A DNA stretch of 45,832 nucleotides from a virus, in IMG/VR virus record IMGVR_UViG_3300048593_000261, positions 1-45,832 of that record; one strand, 5' to 3'. This document shows, piece by piece, positions 9,701 to 17,577 of this stretch. The notes below the pieces were generated by a model. The model was not told the origin of the DNA. It worked only from the letters and a program-made list of their open reading frames with translations, and did no database searches. The position numbers were made by a program, and so were the translations under genes. Every line of letters starts with the position of its first letter. Positions within the stretch are counted from its first letter, which is position 1.

Positions 9701-12310
9701 TATTTCAGGAAAAAGCTTTTTAAAAGCATCTCCAACTTCACCAATATTACCAGCCGCTCTAGCTATTCTTGTCATTAATTCAAGAACTGCTTTATTGGAT
9801 TCTGCTTCTATTCCCGATTGAGATTTTTTGACTAAATCATCTACGCTAAGATCTTGGTATTCTCTATACCTTTGAGTTTTGTTATTATACCTAAGAGGGT
9901 TTTGATTTGGAGTTCCATCTGCCAGCATAGAGATAGAACCTCTATTCATAGCATTAAATACGTCATATCCAACATTTTGAGCAGCCCGTTTATTAACAAC
10001 AACTTCTCCCGGTTCAAGTAATGCGGGTATCTTATCTCCGCTACCGCTTCCGGGAACTATTCCTCCGGTATTAAATCTTAATGCGGTATCATAAAATGTT
10101 GTTTCGGGAATTCCGATAACATCTCTTTGTTTGTTTTTATAGCCACTTTTAGGATTAGCAAATCTAGCCAAAGCAATAAGAGCCTTGCCAATCATTGTGT
10201 GGGGACTCATTCTTGTGCTAGTAGCTTTGATTTCGGCAAACTTTCCATCGGTACTAATCATATCCATACCGAAAGCATTCGGAAGTTTTTGATAACTAGG
10301 ATTAGCTTTTTGGAATATCTTTTCAGCTATAGCACCCTGAACAGACGTAAATAATTTAAATATGTCTCCGGAGCTAGAGAATGTTTTATTGCTTACCTTA
10401 TCGACGTACCCGCCAAGATCTATAGAAGATAAAAAGTTGTTAGCGGCCTTTGGTCCACTCTTGCTGAATTCTGCTGCGGCCTGTTTAGTGATTCCGCCTG
10501 CTTGCATTTTTAAGTCGTCGTAACGTACTTTAGAACCATCGGCATATCTTAGCGGGGTTCTATTTATCGCCGGTGCTATAAACATGTCAGCGGGATTATC
10601 TATATCATACAGGGACTCTAAGCTTTTAAGTTTAGTTTTTTGGAGTATTTGTGCTACTGTTCCGGTATAGCCTTTTTGGGGCGATGTTCTATTACTAAAA
10701 GATGCCTTGCGTTGTGTAGCTATATCAACAGTCTTTAAAAGACCTTGATTCATCATGTTTAAAGTGTTAACACCAATAGTTTCTACGGCCTTCTTGCGTA
10801 AAACATATTCTCCGGGCTGTAATATAGCTTTTAGTGAATCTCTATCGGACTTTTGACTACCATTTCTAGATGTTACGTGACCTCCAGATTGCATACCTTT
10901 AGCACCAAAAAAGCCTTCCGATGGAATTGGATTGCTTATAGGAACTTTTGTTGATAATGGCTTGGACATACCAGCCCAAGACTGAAATGCATATTGAGCC
11001 GCACGGCCACCAAGTAATGCGAAGAACGTTTTAAATAAAGGCAGGTTGTCTTTTAGCGTATTTCCGACATTTAATAAAGCATCGGCGATTTCCATAAAAA
11101 TCCCGGTAAACTCTTTAAATGTGGAAGTTTTTGTTATTTCAAGAACTAGATTATTAAATCTTTGTGCTAATTTATCTATTTGGAATCCCAAACTTTGTTG
11201 TTGTTTAGCAACGTCTCTATTGATGTCCCCACCGGCAGTTAAAGCATCATTTAAAGCCTCTTGGGAAAGTTTAGCTTCCTGAATCAAGGTTATGAATCTA
11301 CCGATTTGATAAACACCACCAAGCTCTTTTACTATATTTGCGAATCTAATACTTTTGGGATCTAAACCTTTTAATCCTTCGGATAGTCTTTGTACGGCAC
11401 TAAAAACGCCGACGAAGTTTCCTTTTGTGTCTTCGAGTTGAATTCCCAGTTTTTGCAGTGCCTTAACATTATCAGTGTCTTGCAGTCTTACGGCAATAGT
11501 TTTTAAACCGTTAGCAATAACATCTGCGGATTCACGAGTTGTAGCACGAACAGAAGTTAGAATTGCGATGAATTCTTCAAGCGAACCACCCGCAGTAGCA
11601 AAAACACCCCCGGCTTTTTTAACCGCATCAATTATGTCGCCCGACTCAACTGCATATTTCTTGGAAACACGGCTAATGGAGTCATAAGCTTTTTCAAGAA
11701 ATTCTATTTCTTTTCCACTTTTAGCAGCTTCTTTACCGAACTGCTGCATAATAGCAATCATACCTTCAACGTTTTCACTAATTCCGCCGAATGTGCCCGT
11801 AAGATCGGCTTTAGCTAAAAGTTTAATAGCACCTTGGGTTTGTTTTGCCGAAAAACCCGCTTGTGCTAAAATCCTACTATATTTAGCCAATTCAACGCCC
11901 GATGCACCATAAGTTTCACCAACATTCATAATGGTTTTTCTTAAGGTTTCGGTTGAATTAACAGCATTATCGGTAGCCTGTGCCACCTTAATCATTTCAC
12001 GCTCAAAAGTAATAGCTTCGCCGACCGAATTTTTAATTCCACGGGCTAATCCCAAAAATGTTCCCGTAGCAACTGAAATACCACCGAATCGCCGTGCCGC
12101 AGTACCAACAACATTACCTAATTCTTCAATGCCACTACGAACTCTACGTACATTTTTATACATTTGGAGATATTCAGCATTTGCACCAGCTAAAGCAGTT
12201 CTCCCTATATCTACCCTCGGGGCAGAAAAACGATCTACCTGCTTTTGCATTTTATCTAAGTCTTTTGCTTGAAATTTAATTGTTGCATTAAGATCGAATG
12301 GCGACGGCAT
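3701..12310 (-). CDS. Tail tape measure protein with embedded zincin-like motif
   Basis: A protein of 2869 residues. The N-terminal 100-350 residues match the TP901-type tape measure core (long helices, with a GETYGASGVELAKYSRILAQ-type segment). Two related LxPGExVxxKxA repeats lie near residues 495 and 766. Between them, D683, E693, I694 and K695 form a D-x9-E-I-K pattern like a PD-(D/E)XK nuclease core. Residues 1472-1476 read HEFGH, an HExxH zinc-protease signature. A Gly/Ala-rich zipper-like hydrophobic segment and long coiled helices follow. In tape measures the protein sets tail length, lines the tube and is ejected with the DNA. The extra motifs may act on the cell wall or periplasm, but this is inferred. 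Only a weak GGA precedes the ATG, after a terminator. Confidence 0.95.
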   Translation of the reverse strand: MPSPFDLNATIKFQAKDLDKMQKQVDRFSAPRVDIGRTALAGANAEYLQMYKNVRRVRSGIEELGNVVGTAARRFGGISVATGTFLGLARGIKNSVGEAITFEREMIKVAQATDNAVNSTETLRKTIMNVGETYGASGVELAKYSRILAQAGFSAKQTQGAIKLLAKADLTGTFGGISENVEGMIAIMQQFGKEAAKSGKEIEFLEKAYDSISRVSKKYAVESGDIIDAVKKAGGVFATAGGSLEEFIAILTSVRATTRESADVIANGLKTIAVRLQDTDNVKALQKLGIQLEDTKGNFVGVFSAVQRLSEGLKGLDPKSIRFANIVKELGGVYQIGRFITLIQEAKLSQEALNDALTAGGDINRDVAKQQQSLGFQIDKLAQRFNNLVLEITKTSTFKEFTGIFMEIADALLNVGNTLKDNLPLFKTFFALLGGRAAQYAFQSWAGMSKPLSTKVPISNPIPSEGFFGAKGMQSGGHVTSRNGSQKSDRDSLKAILQPGEYVLRKKAVETIGVNTLNMMNQGLLKTVDIATQRKASFSNRTSPQKGYTGTVAQILQKTKLKSLESLYDIDNPADMFIAPAINRTPLRYADGSKVRYDDLKMQAGGITKQAAAEFSKSGPKAANNFLSSIDLGGYVDKVSNKTFSSSGDIFKLFTSVQGAIAEKIFQKANPSYQKLPNAFGMDMISTDGKFAEIKATSTRMSPHTMIGKALIALARFANPKSGYKNKQRDVIGIPETTFYDTALRFNTGGIVPGSGSGDKIPALLEPGEVVVNKRAAQNVGYDVFNAMNRGSISMLADGTPNQNPLRYNNKTQRYREYQDLSVDDLVKKSQSGIEAESNKAVLELMTRIARAAGNIGEVGDAFKKLFPEIKITKTVLSQFGRLGEGKLGFKQSPKGDKGMSEYVLQDINTRESNISRAQIESKNAPAVGAIDVAQTSASVQTTQAVQENTKVLEEIAKNTAETVKTPIDKTPEKKIEEPKTASANAKTSKEAQVSSATPKKLQDIINLVTGSRLGGQIKSDANIRENAKRIIQGQGKSAGFSEEEIAKAIQNTPDFQDGAASQAPMRKINLKPSGTLERENKLLEDRERSRIEKHKASQEEDALMEKLRAEAKAEAEGQSAATTQTPESQKRNVKSPLPKEQQDLKDKIAAEASRITETFPRNKKGEIPENYPGWTTLMDTARANVLAQQEQEAKAQAEAKAREEAASTVEVPVGPSSGGSGVPPTPPPSSSGKTTPEDGGKKKSSKRRKKKSGGAEETVPPVAEAASKAESEQKRIPVIPSIMLGGYRPSSSQKLIPATPSIDLAKQKQQAKNVSAMTKSSGGKLQELKNDPFSALSYTAGLTREVKPIESDFSRQKGAVIQDKSQAAKIAKDLSSETGLPIVPTVQSKENFMATGAKKVAELEDSIKKQEALLKKAKPDKQSEIQKRIDALKRNKSTYESVASGSVRGYYTKDGKITLQAGKATESDVLHEFGHAVDYKAGGGKQAASTQSGTFQTNMAEKMKPLLESVLKSQGASAQVMQYRLKNEEIIADLFANTTPEVRKLLGNITDSAKGMEELAKILEQAEKQGKTVSGLGGLTSKDIRSNAPIAAASNATAATVPSQYQAMKQSSPQMSWLEGQAQTSDIVSPKRNLGKEIRSEMANKMLSQGSSQQDINKWFGSEEGKKAVSEEINKRKGDYKAEKFSTKISGSYAQSSIDPKQAAAMKEKAQAEIEYKNKSFFGKVASKFPATKYLKYTGLGFGRGGSGNDAGGGVGGASGGPNDPNNSAKNLANGLDEAADKASGFGSAMGPLPLVIGMLVTNSELFTGALKSITGASDQQVKSIQDSIAAMTAFYFTFQQLNSIMKSSVPKIDAQGNILGDDGKAVEIEGPDGKATKVQAKGIKGKIARGARFAASKGLTFGNLALAGAAAAGTSNFLASQKTQEAQKKQGLISKDLEKVSVGGNISLEELQKRSREAYGLQDKANRGRSMGFFSGLPTGIGGAYAGATAGAALGSVVPVLGTAVGGAIGGAAGAILGGAVGAGVGSAASDYMYKQPTLDEKSIDASVKAQYVAAKSSYNFGKTIDKLRSGTLKTEDANKLASQGAIDAAKSLDQTRAAAMTANVALKDAEDQTSTFAGWLWTSTKDIDAFRERVSKSEEALAQSREVAKQARSTQADQFNANLAERLSKASTSSEIDNLIKSISGEGQDRTFINMLDALEVATAAASDEPDRAKAQIAASEDRAARQAAAQRSVDARQFEIDKIETAIAVRTAEITLMQQFNNAMKSVTSQTLSMQDAQSKVSVLRGESGGGFNTDRLRDISQVGDIGAFKNTANSLASLVPGGAALAQKATTAGSASDQFRNLTTTSGLFTGLNELRKVIKPGVDASKTRTDISNEISKNIPEFSSLDTVIQDQVINKLYENLSEGNLELSQIADIGKVISDSGQKFADVLIAAGENANNFVEQLRGVNAALIEEQNKLIQLRSGSIDIRSRGMERMASVSTLMPSQKTQLEANREAFRQAKDAQMLGDVGIRSGSAGQLGQSLTGINAQIQANKQQLSDPNLDVKKRANLNLANQGLESQANALTTVLGRLTDQSDRASDKMEQISRIQVQKELVKNRVESFAFGTTEQKFAMAEQAAGLQQVMRTGNFNILPDDLKGQVSDFMKQLAEANPEGAVGQMFRKIQVDAIKQQQAMGFLNKQDAQAAIDVIQGNDIAAEKKLKQELADINKQELIAQQALIDAQRDVTKSYLEMVNVIKQGFVNPAAGGQQQPQAVPNAPVMAPNAVPIFQPQNAVAVPGNAVAQAAPSFEPVITSMRSFTDTLQKISDSFSNMTMTHTLNIDGQINIAGVNTDSIATQLRDSLGEYIGQIVTEEFSKRNSSFRTA

Positions 12311-12330
12311 TTTTTATGTCCAGTATAATA

Positions 12331-12355
12331 AGAAAAAGGGCAGTATAAACTGCCC
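12331..12355 (-). terminator. Intrinsic terminator before the tape measure gene
   Basis: On the minus strand a 7-bp stem GGGCAGT/ACTGCCC with loop TTAT is followed by TTTTTCTT. It lies between the 266-residue gene and the tape measure start and would lower downstream transcription unless read through. Confidence 0.8.
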
Positions 12356-12391
12356 GTGTGATCCCAAAATTATATACCCAATTACTTATTT

Positions 12392-13192
12392 TTATACTTC
12401 TACAGGATTGCCTTCGTCGTCTAAAAATGGCTGGAATTCTACTTTTACGTTGTTATTTTCGTCAAGTTCTTTTCCGTCTAAAGTAATTCTAACTTTCTTT
12501 CCGTCTACATATTTAACATAGTAGCCTTCTTCGTCAATTAGCCTTCCTTCTTCATCGATTAGGTGTCCATCCTTGTTAATGAGATTAAGATCTTTGTCGG
12601 CGAATTTATAATTTACCAAGAACTTGTTTTCAGGCAGGTTCTTTTCGTAATCGGGATCTAAGCCATAAAGCATGTTTGCAAGCTTGGAAGCGGCTTCTAC
12701 GGCCCAAGGTTCGAAAGAATTCTTGTCGTAGTCATCTAAATTTTTCCAAGTCTGTGTCTTGTCAGGATTAAATGTACAAGAAACGACAAGCTGGTTAAAC
12801 CTAACATTATCCGCAAGAGCCTCAGCACAATTAGAATCGTAAGAATTTCTTTCTGAAATAAGAGATTGAAATTGATCGCGAACTTCTTTTAGTTTTAGTG
12901 CTACATCTTTGGCTTCCACAAGTTTAATACCGCCCTTGAGTAAAGCAGCTTCGTAAGAACGAATATCCTCTACATGCTTTTTGTATTGAGATTCCTTCTT
13001 GTCGTCCCAAACTCCTTGCTGTCTAACGTAATCGGCTAATTTAGCACGAAGCATTGCTCCAGACTCTAAAGCGTCTCGTAATCCTTTGTTGTACGCAACT
13101 TGTGCGTCTCGATATTCTTTAACTCCGGGCTTTTTAACAAAACGAACAACATCTTGACCGTTCGTATCTTTTGACTTAACTTCTAATTCCAT
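12392..13192 (-). CDS. Putative tail assembly protein, 266 aa
   Basis: Unrecognised by sequence. It is charged and mainly helical in residues 20-125, with an acidic C-terminus built of short repeats of the form GxLIDEEG (about residues 208-230). It sits immediately upstream of the tape measure gene, the usual place of tail assembly chaperones, and starts by a TAATG overlap with the previous stop, preceded by AAGGA. I saw no convincing slippery heptamer linking it to the previous frame, so the usual programmed frameshift is not supported. A tail chaperone is the best contextual guess; a minor tail component is the alternative. Confidence 0.75.
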   Translation of the reverse strand: MELEVKSKDTNGQDVVRFVKKPGVKEYRDAQVAYNKGLRDALESGAMLRAKLADYVRQQGVWDDKKESQYKKHVEDIRSYEAALLKGGIKLVEAKDVALKLKEVRDQFQSLISERNSYDSNCAEALADNVRFNQLVVSCTFNPDKTQTWKNLDDYDKNSFEPWAVEAASKLANMLYGLDPDYEKNLPENKFLVNYKFADKDLNLINKDGHLIDEEGRLIDEEGYYVKYVDGKKVRITLDGKELDENNNVKVEFQPFLDDEGNPVEV

Positions 13193-13494
13193 TATTGTCC
13201 TTTCCTTTTAACTGGTAAATATATAGTATTTAAATTACTGTTTTTTTGATTTATGTCATAATCATACAAGTCGTTTTCAAGATTCCTTATTTGATTATTT
13301 CCTCTATCTAGAATTGATGACCGTAATTCTTGAAAAAGTTCGGGGTTATCTTTTACTGCGTCCGGAAATAAAGATTCTATATCAGATATGGCCCCAATCA
13401 TAGTGGTCCTGATTTTTGTGGAACATAAAGAAAATAGCTTTTCTCTAGATTTCCTCAATCTAATATCTTCTCTGTTTTTGTTAAAGTTATCCAT
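13192..13494 (-). CDS. Small tail-region protein, 100 aa
   Basis: Unrecognised. It is a mostly helical, charged protein of 100 residues with N-terminal basic and Asn-rich character and ends in VKRKGQ. It is linked to both neighbours by 1-nt TAATG overlaps, with AGGAAG as ribosome binding site in the end of the upstream gene, so it is almost certainly translated as part of the tail operon. Size and place between tail tube and tape measure genes fit an assembly factor, by context only. Confidence 0.75.
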   Translation of the reverse strand: MDNFNKNREDIRLRKSREKLFSLCSTKIRTTMIGAISDIESLFPDAVKDNPELFQELRSSILDRGNNQIRNLENDLYDYDINQKNSNLNTIYLPVKRKGQ

Positions 13495-14528
13495 TATTTC
13501 TTCCTAAGATGATCGGACAGCATTTGTTGCGATCTTATACTGTTCTCAAGTTTTATATCTGCAAAATCCGTGTCCTGAACTCGCCCTTTTTCGTTAATTA
13601 CGTCTTCTCTCTGTTTTATTATACTCCTAGCCATCATATCATTCATGTTTTGTATAGCTTCTGCATCTTTATTGTTGTCGGCCATTATAAAGACTTCTTT
13701 CGCACTCTTAATCTTCGGGTTCTTGATTAAATCATCTGTTTGTCTTTGCTTCTTGTTTTTCTCGGATTTACGTTTTTGAGTTATAAACCATCCGTCCAAA
13801 CAATCGTCGTCATTTACAACTTTTTCGTCGGGCGATTCGGGATGCTCAAAAACGTTATCGTACATTCCACTGTACGAACAAAGCGATAATTGATCGCGAC
13901 TGTAATCCTGCGGGTCTCTATCGAATAATTTGCCGCCGTGATTTTTATTTAGTGACCATACTATTCGCCAATTATCATATCTGGCTAATTCTCTTATTTC
14001 TGGAACATCTATTGAAGAAGCTACATATAAATTATACAGTTTTGTAATATCAAAATCCTGATCATTTATTTTTTTTCCATTAAGTCTTGTGGAATGTAAA
14101 AGTAACCACTGCATTCTTGAGTTTTCGGCTACATACTTACACGACAAATGATCAAGTGAAGTTTTTTTAGAATATAGCCCGGCAAGCTTTTTATATATTA
14201 CAGATATTTGTAGTTTACAACCACGCAATTCTTTAGTTTTAAAGCATGACTCATAAGCTTGAACTTTTATATCTTCTAGTTCTTTTTTTAGTTTATCAAT
14301 TTCTTGGTCATTTAGCGGATTCCATATATCGTAATCTACTAAAATATTTTTTATTTCTTCATCGTTGTACAAACCGTGCATATATGCTTGCTCATAAGTT
14401 TCTTCATATATTTCATACGATTTTGCTATGAGTTTATGCTTTGGTTCATAAACGTATAAAAAAAGGCCGCACATTTTTAATTTTGTACGGCCTGATATTA
14501 TTTTATATAATTTAGTGTCCTTCGTCAT
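13494..14528 (-). CDS. Tail-region protein, 344 aa, with terminator inside its 5' end
   Basis: Unrecognised. Residues about 1-60 are rich in Tyr and charged residues, a middle helical part follows, residues 175-195 include YDNWRIVWSLNK, and the C-terminal third is strongly charged. The ATG lies 2 nt after the tail tube stop, and the only SD-like AAGG abuts it, so initiation would depend on coupling. Residues about 12-24 of this reading frame are encoded by a GC-rich hairpin followed by seven T on the minus strand. Transcription ending there would stop the mRNA of this gene, or the true start lies downstream (for example M19 or M50). Placement suggests tail assembly or a tail completion role. 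Confidence 0.7.
   Translation of the reverse strand: MTKDTKLYKIISGRTKLKMCGLFLYVYEPKHKLIAKSYEIYEETYEQAYMHGLYNDEEIKNILVDYDIWNPLNDQEIDKLKKELEDIKVQAYESCFKTKELRGCKLQISVIYKKLAGLYSKKTSLDHLSCKYVAENSRMQWLLLHSTRLNGKKINDQDFDITKLYNLYVASSIDVPEIRELARYDNWRIVWSLNKNHGGKLFDRDPQDYSRDQLSLCSYSGMYDNVFEHPESPDEKVVNDDDCLDGWFITQKRKSEKNKKQRQTDDLIKNPKIKSAKEVFIMADNNKDAEAIQNMNDMMARSIIKQREDVINEKGRVQDTDFADIKLENSIRSQQMLSDHLRKK
14458..14492 (-). terminator. Intrinsic terminator after the tail tube gene
   Basis: Minus strand: stem GGCCGTAC/GTGCGGCC (8 bp, one U-G pair), 12-nt loop, then TTTTTTT. On plus-strand RNA the same position would be a C-A mismatch, so the hairpin favours leftward transcripts. It lies about 40 nt after the tail tube stop and inside the next reading frame. 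Confidence 0.75.
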
Positions 14529-14530
14529 CC

Positions 14531-15547
14531 TTAAGTCCAGTAAGCACCACCACCATTAACAGTGAATGCATTGTAACCAGAGTATGAAAATGTAATTGTA
14601 GCATTTCCACCGCCGGTATCACCACCACTATAGTTAACAGATGTTAGTCTGTTTCTGGTTCCGCAATCGATTACAGTACCAGCAGTGTCTTTAAGAGTAA
14701 TCGCACGGGTGGTAGTTGCAGTACCGACACCAGAAACGTTGATTAAGTCACCATTAGTAGCAATAACTTCGAATTCTGTAGTAACTTCTATAGGGTAGGT
14801 AGCAGTCTTGTTATAAGGCCCGAAACGTCCTAATTCGAATTGATCTTCTCGTCCGAAGTCAACACTAACCGAAACAGACTGAATACCGCTAGAACCCGGA
14901 ACGTTATTAGCTTGAGATAAAACTTCCGCAGGCAAAGTGGAACCATAAAGATCGAACCTGTGTCTACGAACAACGCTTGAAGCAGGAACATCTGTTCCGT
15001 CTAGTGAATTAACGCCAGTCGCGGGAGTACCGAACAAAGATGTTGGGCTTGCGCTTAAAATGCCTGCTGTAGTATTATCCCAAAACTTATTGTTGCCAAC
15101 AAGACTAACTGATTCGGTAGCATTTCCGTCTACAGAATAGTTATAACTTACAGAGGATATAAACATACCAGAACACATAACAACGTGATCTCTGGTTTGG
15201 CCCGCAACGAATCTAACGCTATCGGGGAATATACCTAAATAAACGTCACACTGTTTATTAGAAGCATCAACAATGTTGGTTTTACCAGCCTCTCCAACAG
15301 ATTGAAGATATAGTAACTTTTCGCCATCGATAACTTTTTCTAAAGTAACTTCGACTTCGGCGACATTTTCTTCGTTAGCATAAATTTCAAGCTGTCCTAG
15401 CTCGAAAATTTGTTCTAGAGTAATATTGGTAGAAATACCAACGCTCTGAACACCCCTCATCATCGCGAATTCAGGGTTTTGAGTTGAATTATGCCCGGTT
15501 TTAGCAATACCAACTGCTTGACAGGCATAAAATATTCTATTTGACAT
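14531..15547 (-). CDS. Probable major tail tube protein
   Basis: 338 residues, rich in Val, Thr, Ser and Gly with alternating beta-strand pattern. The N-terminal MRGVQSVGISTNI and ELGQLEIYANEENV segments are of the kind seen in phage tail tube proteins, and the second half contains Ig-like Gly/Thr-rich strands (about residues 240-330). GGAG lies 10 nt before the ATG, a strong site fitting high expression. It is followed by an intrinsic terminator, as is common after abundant structural genes. No sheath gene accompanies it, so a siphovirus-type tail is inferred. A different beta-rich virion protein is possible. Confidence 0.75.
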   Translation of the reverse strand: MSNRIFYACQAVGIAKTGHNSTQNPEFAMMRGVQSVGISTNITLEQIFELGQLEIYANEENVAEVEVTLEKVIDGEKLLYLQSVGEAGKTNIVDASNKQCDVYLGIFPDSVRFVAGQTRDHVVMCSGMFISSVSYNYSVDGNATESVSLVGNNKFWDNTTAGILSASPTSLFGTPATGVNSLDGTDVPASSVVRRHRFDLYGSTLPAEVLSQANNVPGSSGIQSVSVSVDFGREDQFELGRFGPYNKTATYPIEVTTEFEVIATNGDLINVSGVGTATTTRAITLKDTAGTVIDCGTRNRLTSVNYSGGDTGGGNATITFSYSGYNAFTVNGGGAYWT

Positions 15548-15572
15548 TTATTTTTTCTCCGTTAATAATGGG

Positions 15573-16508
15573 TTAATTACCCCTAACTTCTGTTGTGCAT
15601 TTTATTGTACCTAAAACTAAATCTGAATTTAATTCTGTTAGTTCTGGGTTCCCGGTATTAAATATATAACAATCTCTATATTTAAAATTCGAAACTAATT
15701 GTGGATACATGCCACTTGGCAAAGCCTGTGGACGTAAGTAATTAGAAGCATCAAATGGATATACACCAGAAGATAATGCTGTGTTTGGATTGAATAGATT
15801 AATACTTAGGTCGTCCTGCTCAGCAATAATATCTAAAATATTTCTAACCTCCCAAGCATTTTTAGCCATTACATAAAACATAATATTGTTATGCATCCAT
15901 TTTCCGCCGCCTAGTTGATATGGTTTAGTGTCATGCACAGGTAATACATCAATAGCTACTGCGGGTAACTGAACTCTTTTTTCTGCGAAAATTGCCCAAT
16001 CGCCAGAACCTCGCATGGTGAACTGGACATTATCGGATCTATCTGAAAGCCTTTGTATATTTTTAAAGAAGCCTAAATCATTAGCGGGAAATACCTGTAT
16101 GTATTTATGCGAGTAAGCAATTCTTACGTTAGAGCTAACAGCTACAGGATTATCAAAAACAACTCTTCCGTTTTTATAATCTATATTGTATCCAGAGGAT
16201 GCAGGAACATTGTTGACGTATACACCCGTGGGCGATATGGGTGTTCCTTTTGATACTCCTGTTTCCCAAACCCAGTTAGATCTATTCGATTGCCAAACTT
16301 TTCCGTCTGTAAAATTAGGATCTTTAACAGGAGCCAGTTTAGATTTATCACTTTGGTATATTCCAGACGTAGGAATATTTATGTTGTAATAACCGCCCTT
16401 GTTTATAAAGCCCCAATCATACCGCATGACAAAATTTTCAAGCAAGATATTGGTTAAGCCCAAATCTTGAGTATTTTGAAAACCTTCTAAATTAGTAGTG
16501 TCTGCCAT
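15573..16508 (-). CDS. Virion structural protein, tail/connector region, 311 aa
   Basis: Not assigned to a family. Aromatic-rich and mostly beta, with the N-terminal DLGLTNILLENFVMRYDWGF, a central SGYNIDYKNGRVVFDNP strand-turn-strand, and a C-terminal part that ends in GTIKCTTEVRGN. The start codon overlaps the end of the HK97-gp10-like gene by 22 nt, with only a weak AGG upstream, which points to coupled translation. Between connector genes and the tail tube gene, a tail terminator, neck or tail-completion role is likely, but I cannot choose. Confidence 0.75.
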   Translation of the reverse strand: MADTTNLEGFQNTQDLGLTNILLENFVMRYDWGFINKGGYYNINIPTSGIYQSDKSKLAPVKDPNFTDGKVWQSNRSNWVWETGVSKGTPISPTGVYVNNVPASSGYNIDYKNGRVVFDNPVAVSSNVRIAYSHKYIQVFPANDLGFFKNIQRLSDRSDNVQFTMRGSGDWAIFAEKRVQLPAVAIDVLPVHDTKPYQLGGGKWMHNNIMFYVMAKNAWEVRNILDIIAEQDDLSINLFNPNTALSSGVYPFDASNYLRPQALPSGMYPQLVSNFKYRDCYIFNTGNPELTELNSDLVLGTIKCTTEVRGN

Positions 16509-17077
16509 GCTGCCTGCTGAATTTTTTGAGCGTTTTTGTTTAAAGCTCTAGATATAAAGTTATCACCGCTAACTCCTGCGAAAGCGGGGTCTATCATAAA
16601 TGGAGTTACGTTTTTAACAGTAATGGCTCCATCAGTACGCCCGGCTCCTTCTTTATATAATACCCCAAAGTCAGCCATGATTACCTTCGTGCCGTTAGTT
16701 AATAGCCATTCCAACCAAGGAACTTTTTTGCCGTTTTCCGATATAAAAACAGATTGTGGTAGATCCAGTAGGTTTTCGTATCTCCCCGGCTGTATGGAAA
16801 TAGAAAAATTAAATATGTATTGATTAGAGTATGCGTACTGTAATTTCATTGTGTCTGCCACGGACCAAGAAATTAAAAGTGTGGGATCGGCTTTTACTCC
16901 TAAGTCATAACGTAACTTGCCCGAGCGAAGAGATTCCATTTCCGGGCAGTCATAAATTGCATCAACGATAACGGGCTTTACGGCCCTTCTTATCTTAGAG
17001 TAATTCCTTTGAACTAAAGATTTGGCACGCTCTCTCAATTCATTGATTACGTTTTTTTTAAAACGTTCAAAACTCAT
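16487..17077 (-). CDS. HK97 gp10-like head-tail/tail completion protein (probable)
   Basis: 196 residues. Residues 1-45 form a basic amphipathic helix with a region like the N-terminal helix of HK97 gp10-type proteins, followed by strands and the segment GRTDGAITVKNVTPFMIDPAF near the C-terminus, where these proteins usually have a tail-directed beta region. ATGA overlap with the upstream gene indicates coupling. Family proteins sit at the head-tail junction and help complete or attach the tail. Assignment by size, order and pattern. Confidence 0.65.
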   Translation of the reverse strand: MSFERFKKNVINELRERAKSLVQRNYSKIRRAVKPVIVDAIYDCPEMESLRSGKLRYDLGVKADPTLLISWSVADTMKLQYAYSNQYIFNFSISIQPGRYENLLDLPQSVFISENGKKVPWLEWLLTNGTKVIMADFGVLYKEGAGRTDGAITVKNVTPFMIDPAFAGVSGDNFISRALNKNAQKIQQAAWQTLLI

Positions 17078-17577
17078 CTGTTTTTAGTCCAAAGGCATGA
17101 TATATACTTAACGGGGTTTATAACAAAGCTAACTGACTCGGGCTGTCCATCTAATTGATATAATTCGTTTGTGTAATTGTATATCTCAGTTGCTGGTATC
17201 ATATATTTTGCCTGCATTATTTTTGAAAAAAATTGAAGCCTGCAAATAAAAAGAATAGCCCCTTCTGGAATATTTACATTCTTTACTTTTAGATATGGTT
17301 TTTCGGAGGTATATATTCTTCCGGGGATATTTTCTGTTTTTTCAATCATTTTATGCCCTTCGCCGTTGCAATATGGGCATGGCATACCTTGATCAAAAGG
17401 AATCGGGCCTCCCTGCTTATATTTGCCAGAACTTTTAGATATTCCGACAAAAGTATCCAGTGTGCAATTAAGACATTCCTGCTTGATTTCTGGATAAATT
17501 AATTTTATATCTTCCTCTAGATGGTCAGTGACCATATTATTGAAATCGGTAAAATATGAATCGTATTTTTTTACCAT
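17074..17577 (-). CDS. Head-tail junction protein with paired Cys motifs
   Basis: 167 residues. Two CxxC pairs are visible, C-LN-C near residue 35 and C-PY-C-NGEG near residue 68, the latter resembling a DnaJ-type zinc knuckle; together they could bind one zinc ion. The remainder has beta-strand pattern and ends in an aromatic stretch. It overlaps the upstream gene by 7 nt and the downstream gene by 4 nt. Place in the order (after the adaptor, before the gp10-like gene) suggests the head closure or stopper protein. Function by context; the zinc site by motif. Confidence 0.7.
   Translation of the reverse strand: MVKKYDSYFTDFNNMVTDHLEEDIKLIYPEIKQECLNCTLDTFVGISKSSGKYKQGGPIPFDQGMPCPYCNGEGHKMIEKTENIPGRIYTSEKPYLKVKNVNIPEGAILFICRLQFFSKIMQAKYMIPATEIYNYTNELYQLDGQPESVSFVINPVKYISCLWTKNR

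Noticed and set aside
12392-14528. Programmed frameshift between tail assembly chaperone frames
   Set aside because: The frames are joined by TAATG overlaps with good ribosome sites, and no convincing slippery heptamer was seen at the junctions.
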